A stretch of 64,000 bases of DNA, from assembly GCA_037179385.1 (NCBI GenBank), contig CM074187.1, positions 3,658,001 through 3,722,000 of the forward strand, read 5' to 3'. Each line of letters opens with the position of its first letter. The first letter of the stretch is position 1. Shown piece by piece: positions 1 through 10,300 of this stretch. The DNA comes from Holothuria scabra. Its lineage: Eukaryota; Echinodermata; Holothuroidea; Aspidochirotida; Holothuriidae. Below the pieces are notes generated by a model that worked only from the letters and a program-made list of their open reading frames with translations, made no database searches and was not told the DNA's origin. The position numbers and the translations under genes were made by a program.

Positions 1-1514
1 ATATTCTTACCAGAGCAGTGCATGCGTGTAGACTGTGTAGTGCAGAAAAATGAGGAGTTCACAAGGTAGCTTAATTGAAACGATTATTTTAGCAGCGAGC
101 CTGTATTAGCTCAAACCTGCTGCCTTTGTTAAACTATTGCAATTAAGCAGTGTGCCATCATTCCATCTATACATCCGTTCGTCCCTTCGTCCATAAGATT
201 GTTCTAGTTGTTGCTTCTGCTCAGAGAGGCTTTCGACAATAATTATAAGACTGGCAAATTGAGGTTAAAAGTAATCTATGGTCAATTTCGTTCATTTTAT
301 TGGAACATGCAAAATATATCTCCTATACAAATAAAGTCAGATCGTGATATTTGTCAGTATCTACTATTGGTACCTACCCATTAGTGGTCATATTTACCCC
401 AGATATTACTTGGGTGGTGTTAAAGCACCTCTTCTTGCAGTTTACATGCCGCATGCATGCCAAATCTCCGTCACAATTGTGCTGGACGTTCTTTTGTGAT
501 GTTCAGAAATTTAGGGTCCAAAAGTCCACTTGGGGTATATGGCCAATTTGATGTCAACATGCTGAATGTATGAAATCCTGCAGTCTAAATTACATAGTAC
601 AGTACTGAAATTTTGTAACAGTAGTAGTATGGAACCATTTCGGTCCTTGGGCCCCTGCGTGCATCGTTTTGGACAGATTGAGAGCTATTGGCTATCCGAT
701 GACTTCCAACCTTCGAGGTCACTGCAAAGCCATGAGGACCTTTTGGTCCCATTTGGCACAATGTTGTAAATGTGTGACAATAATACTGTACTATGACAAG
801 GGTGTACCCCCACAGTGCTGGAGATTTGGGGTTTCAAGGTACCACTTGATATGTATTACAGTCATTTGAAGAAACTATTGTAAACTGTCTCTCACAAATA
901 CTTTGTAAAACTTTGAAACTTTGTTGCAATGGTTCCGGTGCATGGGGTACTTTTCTGTCCACCAGCATAAAATGAATCGTTAAAGAAAAACTTTGGCCAA
1001 AACTTGTACAGGTGTTGCTAAGTGTTACTCCGTAACAAAATGGGTTCTTAGAGGTGCTAATTGTCCTTTATTGACGCATGTCAGCATACAAATATCTACG
1101 ACATTGCACGCACACATTTACTTGGTTTGACCTTGATGATGATAGACGTTTCGTTTAAGCTACCGCATTCCCTGCTGCATAGATACTCTGTTTTACTATC
1201 CATTTTGACGGAGCGCGACGGTTTGCTATAAGTGGAAAATGAATTATCTGAGAGTTCAACAAGTAAGTTCAGAAAAATTTTGACTTTTCTGGAAAGTACA
1301 GGAAAAGTTGACATTAAAATTTGTGTATGATTTTGTAGTGCAAAGCTTGTCCAGATTCTTTGAGCATTTGCTCCAAAAACAAACAAAAAATCATGGTCAC
1401 AGTAATACTTCCAGTCTTCCATGAAATTTCAAAAGGAGTACAAAAATTCGATAAGCATCCTGATAACTTATGCCTGAAATAATTTCATTAAGCCATACTT
1501 CATGAAGGGTAAGA
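1..1514. other. Non-coding upstream DNA, nothing recognised
   Basis: Only short open frames (up to 108 codons) with no splice support or family resemblance. No repeat or RNA gene recognised. Confidence 0.6.
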
Positions 1515-1603
1515 GCAGTCACCCCAACTTGAAGAAGTGTCGCATACTGCCCTGTTTCATGATTGGCTGTTAAAAGTCATATGGCAACATTTTTTTCTCC
1601 TCA
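1515..1603 (+). repeat. Dispersed repeat, family R1 copy 1
   Basis: Shares the order GCAGTCAC-CCAACT, GAAG, ACTG-CC-GTTT, ATTGGCTGTT, AGTCAT, G-CAA-ATTT with 17943-18028 and, inverted, with 46488-46570. No terminal structure recognised. Confidence 0.6.
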
Positions 1604-2086
1604 AACGTGACATATACCTGTAGTAACGGTTTGGTTTACTTTGAATTTGCAATTGACGTTATAATTGTTATGAGAGAAATTTAAAAGAGCAAAAAGAAGA
1701 AAACTGTGATAATTACCTTACCTATGCAGCGCACAATTTGTCTGGCATATTTATTTCTGAAGTCCGCATGATACACCAGATAATTGAAAAAAATTTCAAG
1801 TGGTTTTTTCAAATCTTTACCCCAGGTCATTTGCACTATATTTGGGCCTATTGGGTATGTTTGGGTCTGTCTGGCAGGCCTTTTGCAGCAGTAAATTTGT
1901 CTTGCATGAGCCATTCCATACACTGTGTGGTGTAAATATTCATCTGCAATTTGCATCATGTGGTACCTCTAATGTTTGATCGAGACCAACATTTTGTGGG
2001 TCTTCTTGCGTTTCTGTCGGGCCCTTTGCAGCAGACAATTTGTCTGGCAGAGGCAATCTGATGCTCTATATGATGTACTTATTTAT

Positions 2087-2865
2087 TGATTCCTTGCCGT
2101 AGGCAGGCAAGGAATCTATGCGATGGCGATGTCGTGTGTATGTGTGTGTGTATGTGTGTTTGTGACACTTGCTTGTAAACACGATATCTTAAGATAGGAA
2201 TGTCCGACACTTTTCATGTTTGGTATATTGATTTATCACGTTGAGAGGAAGAACCCTATTGTTTTTGGTAGAGGTCAAAGGTCATTTGAGGTCACCAGCG
2301 GTAAAATTGCGAAAACGCCGAAAATGGCTTGTAAACACGATATCTTCAGAAAGGAGTGACCGATAATCTTCATATTTGGTATATAGATTTGTCATGTTGA
2401 GAGAAAGAAGCCTATTGCTTTTGGTAGAAGTCAAAGGTCATTTGAGGTCACCAGCGGTAAAATTGCGAAAACACCGAAAATGGCTTTTAAACATGATTTC
2501 TTCAGATAGGAGTGACCAACACTTCTCATGCTTGGTATATAGGTTTGTCATGTTGAGAGGAAAAAGCCTATTGTTTTTGGTTGAGGTTAAAGGTCATTTG
2601 AGGTCACTAGCAGTAAAAATGCAAAAAACACCGAAATTGGCTTGTAAACATGATATCTTCAGATAGGAGTGACCGATACTCTTTATATTTGGTATATAGA
2701 TTTGTCATGTTGAGAGAAAGAAGCCTATTGCTTTTGGTAGAGGTCAAAGGTCATTTGATGTCACCCGCGGTAAAATTGTGAAAATTCTGTGCCTAAAATG
2801 TAAAGAAAAACCTATCAAACACTGTCAATTTGAAAGCAGGTAAGGCATTTGATGGCAAGGAATCA
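2087..2865 (+). mobile_element. AGGTCA-array repeat element, copy 1
   Basis: Bounded by inverted 12-mers TGATTCCTTGCC and GGCAAGGAATCA. The left end is followed at once by its own inverted copy, forming a terminal hairpin, then a short TG-rich microsatellite, then about four 155-bp tandem units. Related elements start at 24361 and 62410 with the same layout. Non-autonomous: no coding potential. Class uncertain. Confidence 0.65.
2165..2800 (+). repeat. Tandem array, about 155-bp units with AGGTCA repeats
   Basis: Units start near 2168, 2328, 2480 and 2637 with a CTTGTAAACACGATATCTT-like sequence. Each contains GGTCAAAGGTCATTTGAGGT and ends near GTAAAATTGCGAAAAC. Confidence 0.8.
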
Positions 2866-3240
2866 CTAAGCCTTTTGGCTTTCTGGTTTTGAATTGGTTT
2901 CCTGTGGTTCCCGCATTGTTTGATCGAACGTATTTTGAGCTTCTTTTTGTGGCCCATGTGGACCACATGCAGCAGAGGGTCCCCGGCAGACACCCATTTC
3001 TGCATTAGGCAGATTACACAAGGTATGCTGGTGTGGTCAAACCTTAGTACTTTGTTCGTTTAATCAAAATGCTCTTGGCTGCCGGTCTACCTGTTGCTTC
3101 AAAATAAATTTGACGAACTGATCCTAACCTCTAAGTTTAGTCAGGATTGTTATGATTACAATGAATACTGAATATTATCTCACGAACCGCTGGCCCCAAC
3201 GAAATCGCAACAATCCTCGAAGAGGGCCATGACCCCTCCC

Positions 3241-3262
3241 CCCACCACCACCACCACCACCA
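3241..3262. repeat. CCA/CAC microsatellite
   Basis: About seven CCA triplets after a C-rich run. Confidence 0.85.
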
Positions 3263-4079
3263 TTTGTGAATATAGGCTTGCATATGTTCGGCTTCTACTA
3301 CTCTATGAAGACTGGAAGAGGTTAACGTATCTTTTTAAATCGGGGCTCTACAAACGTCACACTGGTTGAAAAACAAAAAAAGAAGTCTTCAGCTTTAACT
3401 TTAGAAAAGCTCCTGCAAAACATGGCCCCAATGTACATATTTAACAGAAGCTTGTAGAATTACACAAAATACACATCTGCACAAAGACGTGGAACGGGAT
3501 CCCGCACCTTGTTTCGAACGCTTGTATGGTTCAGTGTAATACTAGATTACTAGTGTATTTTTATCACAACCGTTTTGGCATGTGAAACTAATACAGTTGG
3601 GACAGGTTCACAGAGGTGAAATATTTGTGGCTATTGACGTCCTTTGTTATACCGTATATGACAAATGCCAACAATGTCTTGAACGTTGAATTACCTATTA
3701 TTGCGTCCAATCCAGGGTAAAGTACAGAATAAAATGTAAATCTGCATCACAAAGAGCCTCCACTCTCTTTTAAATATGCATCGTTACGCATCATCGCATC
3801 CCCATTTGAATCACATGTACTTTTGCAAAGGTAGAATTAATAAACTAAAAACAGCAAATCTAGTCCCCTTCTTCTGAAGACCTTTGATCAATATCAGTCC
3901 AATTGCGCGTCTTTCTTAGACCTTCGCCGCAGACGCTTCAGACATTCAACATTATAATCTTCTCAGTAACGGGTATCATTACAGTAGAAGTGAATCTTTC
4001 CCTTTCATATTTGACGAAAAAATCATTTTCTGTTTTAATTTCCTCGCTTCGAATAAGTATGTACAGACACCTCTTCTAA
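3263..4079. other. Non-coding, nothing recognised
   Basis: AT-rich; no frame over 60 codons and no repeat recognised. Confidence 0.5.
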
Positions 4080-4832
4080 AGCTAGCCGCACACTATACGA
4101 CTTTGCGCGTTGCAACTCAACTCGATCGTCGGATCTCCAACAGTCGTGTAGTGTGCGTGAGTTTACGACTGCGACTGGCAGTTTTAGGACCAGTTTTAAG
4201 TCGCGTCGCCTTCAGTCGGGAAGAACGAACATGTTGGCTCTTCCCGACTCTGTACGGCGACAGTCGCAAGTGACTGAAAAATATGACCAATCAAAATTAC
4301 TGATTTATATGCACGCGATATAAAAGCGGTGAAAGTTGTCTGATGCTTGTTCCGGTGACAACTTTTGACGTAACTTTGTGTGAACATTCAGTTGAAAAGA
4401 TGGATGTATGGACCGGGTACGACGAGTAGAGATAAAACAAACTCGTAGAAATGTGAGAGCAACGACCTTTATTTTATAACCGTGGAAGCAAAAGTTATTC
4501 CTGTAGTAATGCTTGGAAAAACCCGTCGAAGAAATTGCCGAGGCAGTCGACATCACTGGTGAGCTGTAAACTTGCATAGGCCTAGTACGCTAGCTACACA
4601 CTGAGAGTATAGTACTGTTGCAAACTGTATGCTGTTCTGTGCTGTTGCATTCACCGTAATATGTATAGCAGTAGTGTGCACGTGTAATCGTCCGACTGAC
4701 AATGCGCGATAGCCAGTCGTACAGTGTGCATGGCCCGGTCGTGCGACTAAAAATCGTGACGACTATTCAAAACTAGGTCACGACGGTTTTGTTGAGTTGC
4801 GATGTGCAAAGTCGTATAGTGTGCGCCAGGCT
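4080..4832. mobile_element. Harbinger-type non-autonomous DNA transposon
   Basis: Inverted ends AGCTAGCCGCACACTATACG and AGCCTGGCGCACACTATACG (reverse of right end), continuing through GACTTTGC and GCAACTCAAC. Flanked by TAA on both sides (4077-4079, 4833-4835), the 3-bp TWA target duplication of PIF/Harbinger elements. Internal subterminal copies of GTCGT-TAGTGTGC occur near 4143 and 4715. No transposase frame, so it is a 753-bp MITE-like copy. Confidence 0.75.
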
Positions 4833-4887
4833 TAACTGATACTGACATGGTTCTACGGTCTACGGATGTTGAACATGTATTGTCCTT

Positions 4888-5183
4888 TAAATCGTCTCCC
4901 TTTTCCTGTTAAAGAACTAGTAAAGGACTTTGAACAGGGTTCATCGATAGAACAATGTGGAGTGTTTGCTTAACATAAACACATTGAGTTCATGGAAGAC
5001 AAAGTGTGGTAACTTTCATCTCTCAGTTCTCCGGTAAATCGTTTTCCTTTTCCTGTTAAAGAACTAGTATAAAGGACTTCGAACATGTTTCATTGATAGA
5101 ACAATGTGAAGTGTTTGCTTAACATGACCATATTGAGTTCATGGAAGACAAAGTGCGGTAACTTTTTATCACTTAGTTGTGGG
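4888..5183 (+). repeat. Tandem duplication, two 147-bp units
   Basis: 4888-5034 and 5035-5183 share CCTGTTAAAGAACTAGTA, AAAGGACTT-GAACA, GATAGAACAATGTG-AGTG and ATTGAGTTCATGGAAGACAA in the same order with roughly 10% differences. Confidence 0.85.
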
Positions 5184-5938
5184 TTCAATTCTGTATTTAA
5201 CAAATACTGACCGTTAAATCTCAGAAATTTTAAGTTACGAAGCGTCTGAAATGATTCGAACTGGTCCAAGACTCTCCTTCACCGTACATTTCTGAGCTGA
5301 CATCTGATATTTACCCGTTTTGAAAGGTTGGATTGTGCAATGATTAGTGAAGTCTATCTTGCACTTCTCATTGCAATCAATGTTTATCTTTTTTTAAATG
5401 GAGCCTATACTCTCGAAACAACATGGTGATCATTGGAAACAGTTAATCGTTCGGGGTCGTTAAAACATATCAATTTCAGAAGTTAACAAAGCAGGCCATA
5501 TGTTCGTAAAAGAAGGACAATAAGAAACTACTGAGCAATCAAATACTTCCGATTAGTTAAATAAATTTTTAAACTTTTAGAAAGTGGGGATTTGATGACT
5601 GAGATTCAATTTTCGACCTCGGAAATGCGTTTTCTTTCAATTTTAGACTTTACAGCTTTAGGTGCACTTAAAACATCATAATATCACCTGTATACCTGTT
5701 CTTGTAGTGCTTTATGGTGTTCTGAGCATAATGCATCTTTTTCATGTTGTTAATGCCTCCAACAACAAACAGTTCATTTCAATTTTTCAAGAGGAGAATG
5801 TTGAACAGAACCATTGGTGTACTGTAGTAAACCAATTGGTTGGGGTGCGTAATAACCCAGCAAAATTAAAATGAAGGTCTGTTAGACCTGTTGGCTGTTA
5901 AGTTGAATATAATCTTCATCGCCCCTATTTAAGCCCTG
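5184..5938. other. Non-coding, nothing recognised
   Basis: AT-rich; one 70-codon open frame (5662-5874) with no support. Confidence 0.5.
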
Positions 5939-7314
5939 TGTACACTGGACACATTTCAGAACACATGTGTCGCAACGTGTTGCTAAAACTGTGTCCGAAA
6001 ATGGTGGCAGTGTGTACAGAGCAGACTTAAGAGTATTTATTGCATAGAGTCCAAGGTCAAAATGGCGGAACGTCCGACCATGGAGGCCACAGAAGGTACG
6101 AATTTGCAGTGTCTCGACCAACCAGTCGTTTCTTCCGTGTGTGCATTTTCTCTAACAGTTTGTTACTTTTAAGGGCTTGCCTGCGTATGCGGTCCACAGA
6201 ATTAGCCTCAAAGACGCCGTAACGCGTTTAAAAATCTAACTTTGAATGAAACGCACGCTTTTTAAATACACCGCAAGTGTTTTATTGCGCGCACTAGCGA
6301 AATCGGGTTATATGCAGCGCATAGACGCGCTGCCACAACCAGATAATGATTGAAAAACGTTTGTGCGTGCACTCGAGAGCGTCCTTAACAAAACAAAAAT
6401 ACGCGCGTTTATGGAAGTCTGAGCACGCACTCAAGAGCGCGTTAATTCTTTTTTGTCATATCTTACACACAAGTTAGGTGCAGTTGTTGTTTTCTCGTTT
6501 AAATATTAATATGCGCTGCGTGCATTTTGATCTTGTAAGTAGCTGTGTACGTCTTCATAGTCAGTGTGGAACACTGTACACTTGGCGTTTTGGATATTTA
6601 GCCAAGGATTTGTAGTTCGAGGACTCACACGCGAAGGTAAGTGCCATTATCTATTCCAGTCTATATTATAAGGTAGACTACTAAAGCCTCGATTCATAAT
6701 CGACACCCAGGGTTTCGTAGTGCTAAGGTAACGTTTTGTCAACTTGATTTACATTCACGCTGTATGCGTCGTAACAAGTCAAACGAAGACAGTGGTTAAC
6801 ATTAACAGTGTCTATGCCTTTATAAGCGGGGCGGCTCAGTAGGCAACTTGATACCTTTTACCTTTGCTTTACTCTGAAAGTTGAAAATAAATCACAAATA
6901 TTGGCGACATGCTACTAATTTGTGACGCCAACTTTTGCATGGTTGAACTCAACGTAAAATGATGTTCCTACAGCAAAAAAGTATTGCTGTTTCTTTACTC
7001 TTCGAGAATTGCGAGGGAAAATACACCTCTTCTGAGGTTTCGAAAATCTCCAAAATGTTGTCGCCACAGTGCAGCGGCTGACCGTCGGAGACTAAACCAT
7101 TTTGTACATTGCTCTTGCTTTCAAACTGGCCGAAATTTTGTACAGGGCATGTATTAGACCTTGGCCTCTAGTCAATAAATACTCTTAGGAGCAGACACAT
7201 GCGGCAACTTGTGTCCGCGACATGTGTCCAATGCACTCAGGGCAAAGAAAATTGTGTTCAGTTGTTTCGGCAAAACTTTGCGACACATTGGGCCTGAAAT
7301 ATGTCCAGTGTACA
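5939..7314. repeat. Large inverted repeat flanking putative exon 1
   Basis: Left arm about 5939-6058 and right arm about 7156-7314 match inverted: GTGTACACTGGACA, TGTGTCGCAA, TAAGAGTATTTATTG, TAGAG-CCAAGGTC. The right arm is longer by an internal partial duplication. No clear target duplication was seen. It is either a 1.4-kb transposon with long inverted ends or an inverted segmental copy. The interior (6100-7150) has GC-rich ACGCGC patches near 6280-6440. Confidence 0.6.
6062..6095 (+). CDS. Putative exon 1 (start codon, phase-1 donor)
   Basis: ATG in a good context (AAAATGG) opens a short frame, MAERPTMEATE, ending at GAAG|GTACG in phase 1. Both alternative second exons accept phase 1, so it could join either: the completed codon would be GAG (Glu). 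A second ATG with strong context (ACCATGG) lies at 6080. The AAAATGGCGG sequence resembles the YY1-type element often found at animal start regions. Against the call, the sequence just upstream (about 5939-6058) has an inverted copy at 7156-7314, so this may be part of a transposon. Phase and context are seen; use as the true first exon is inferred. Confidence 0.33.
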
Positions 7315-10300
7315 CTCCTGTGTTTACATAATGAAACCTTTCTTACCTGCGGCAAAATTTACCTGCTGCAATTTTGCCGCAGGTCAAGAGCTTCACGAGA
7401 TGAATGGACAGAAAGCCTTGAAAGGCGGCACCTCCCGCTTGTCAGGGCCAATATGGCGAGCAATCGGTATCAAATCATGGGGAAATGATATATACCGATT
7501 TAAATAGACACATACCAGTTTACATCGAAACATACCAATTTAAATCGATACTTACCAATCTAATTCGACTTATACTGGTCTAAACTGGCATATACCAATT
7601 TAAATTCGACAAATACCAATTTAAACTGACACATACCAGTTTAAATCGGCCCATGCCAGTTTTAATCGACACCTACCGATTTACCTCATTAACATATTTG
7701 ATATCCCGATTTCGCAGCCCCAGCAAAACACATGCTCTTTGTAATCCGCTAAGGCCTAGTCACCGTCTCAATGAAATGAAAGAGTTAAAAAAGAAATCTA
7801 CTGTGGTTGCATGTGCTTCGTGCACAACGTTAGCACTGGAGTACTGAAAACAAGCCAGGGAGCTAAAACTGGACAAAAGGTCGACCTGACTTAAACCAAT
7901 TAGTAAGAAACTTGATATGTGTAACAACATCGTCTAACTTACGCCAACTGACATGTGCGCTCATTGAAAGCAACTTACCATACTCAACAGAGTATGGCAG
8001 CAATCGACATTTAAAAGTGGCTAAATGCGTACAAAGAGGTGAGGCCTTAGCGGATTGCGAAGAGCATGTGTTATGCTGGGGTTGCGAAATCGGGATGTGA
8101 AATATGTTAATGAGGGAAATCGGTATGTGTCGATTTAAATTGGTATATGCCAGTTTAAACTGGTATGTGACGATTTAAATTGGTATATGTCAGTTGAAAT
8201 CGGTATGTGTCAGTTTAAACTGGTATGTGTCAATTTAAATTGGTATGTGTCGATTTTAACTGGTATATGTCGATTTAAATTGGTATGTGTCAATTCCCCA
8301 TGATTTGATACCGATTGCTCGCCATAGGCCAAAAGGTTTGTTCCAAAATGAGATGCAGCTCTAAAAAAAGCAGAGATTTTTACTACTGCACCACACTTAG
8401 TTCCCTTTCCCCAGCTGAGTGTAGCGTCTGAAAATCCATGAGCGGAATTTGTTGTCCAAGTGTACAGAGTATGAGAACTACATATTTTTCCCATCCTCTC
8501 CGCGCAAATTTGCTGTGCTGTCTCTGCAGATAGAGTAGTTATCGGTTTGTGGAAAATACTTTAACTATTCAGGTCAACGTACAGTAAATCATCTGCTGTG
8601 TTATAAACTACATGCACATTGAAAGCTATGATAATAGTGATCATGAGATGTAAATTGGGCTACATTAGTTGGAATTTAGTTTGATTTTGCAAACTAGGGT
8701 TGTTTAGTTTTTACCAGTTTACGACTCAGTAAAGTGTGATTTTTCCAGAAATACTTCGGACGTATAGCTTTATATATAAACTTTTTGATACCGTAAGCGA
8801 AGTAGTGATCTTTCGCCCAGTTTCGCGGCCTTTTCCCTGTGAATTACTACACATAGATTGGGCATAGAAATGAGAAGAGATGGCGTAGTTGCGTAGTGTT
8901 TCTTGTGGTTTTATTGACCCTTTACCGTTGTTTGGGTCCTTTTGGACCCATGCGGAGAGCTCGGCTGTCACCCATCTTTACTGTTTCACGCGGAGCTCGA
9001 AACTGCGAGTAGCTACCCGAAAATTCGGCCACAACAACGAGAGAGACAATAGTTTAAGGTCACGGGGTCAACGGCCTACGGAAGCCGATGCGGGGCGGGC
9101 TACGTCCGCTTTTCCGCCCACTCCCGAGGCGCGCAAATATGCCCCGATCGGAGCACAACGGTAAAGGGTTAAACGGATATTGTCTCATTTAAAGAGTGGA
9201 ACGCATTGTTGGTGCATGGAACGTACATTGGAAGAGCTGCCGACTTTGGTAGGGCAAAGCTGCTTTACTGACAGAAAATTTCGTGATTTTAGTCACTACC
9301 ATTCACTCGGAAGCTTTAAGTGAAAAATTTGGCTCTCCTTGTTTCACTCGGTCAACAAAAATCAAAATTTGAAAATCTTGCTAATGTGATGTCTAATGGC
9401 AGATATCATACACTTGAGTTGCCACGGTGATGTTTCAATTTGAAACAGAACATTTACACTGTAAAGCCTTTGTATTTACGAAAGAAACTTGCACTGTACA
9501 TCTTTAACGAAATCTCATTGCCTATTGCATTGTTACTTTCATAGGTCAATGGTTAATTGAGGTTACTCGAGGTGTTGCAAAGACCGGAGGATGATTACAT
9601 GGAGGAACATTATACTAAACACGTAGATGCCCTGCACTTGATTCATTTAATAATCCTTTTTTCATTTTTACCCTATATAAAAACCTTTGAAACACATGAT
9701 AATATGACTTGATTGGTAAAACATGTTATGCATCCGATGTTTTTTTTTTATAGGGGGTGGGAGTTGGAACACTTCAATGGATCTCCCATGTAATATATGG
9801 ACTTGTCACATCGAGGTCAAAGGTTATATAATTCCACTTGATATGGAAGTGGGTTTACCGTGCCAACATGAAACACAAAAAAAAATCGTACATTAAAACG
9901 CATTAATATGTATTCATAAATACTTTTTGAGAATATTGGCTTGTGATTGGTCAGTTACCCATGTTCTAATCCAGTGTAGAGACATAGGGTGTATGGAGAG
10001 CAACTTTTTCATCAACATGACTATAAATACAGCTTTGCTGACACGGTGTTATGAAGGCTTAAGTTTTGAGTTTCACACATAACAACAGTTTTAGGCCTAG
10101 TAGTAGTACACATACTGGCCCAACTACTTTAAATGGTGCCTGACGTTTTAAGCAAGTAATTTCCCCCATTACTGTCCAACTTAAAATGTACATATATTTG
10201 GTTGACCGCAATGTTGCATGTATATTGAAACAAATAAATTAGGTCCAAGGCCTAATCAGATTTCAGACCTAGGCCTAATTCAGAAAATATTAAGTGAAGG

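Noticed and set aside
2165..2800. CRISPR-like array
   Set aside because: Units are about 155 bp and repeat throughout, without short repeats and unique spacers, and the genome is eukaryotic.
8889..9164. 91-codon frame as a gene
   Set aside because: Lies almost wholly in the GC-rich piggyBac MITE, where stop codons are rare by composition.
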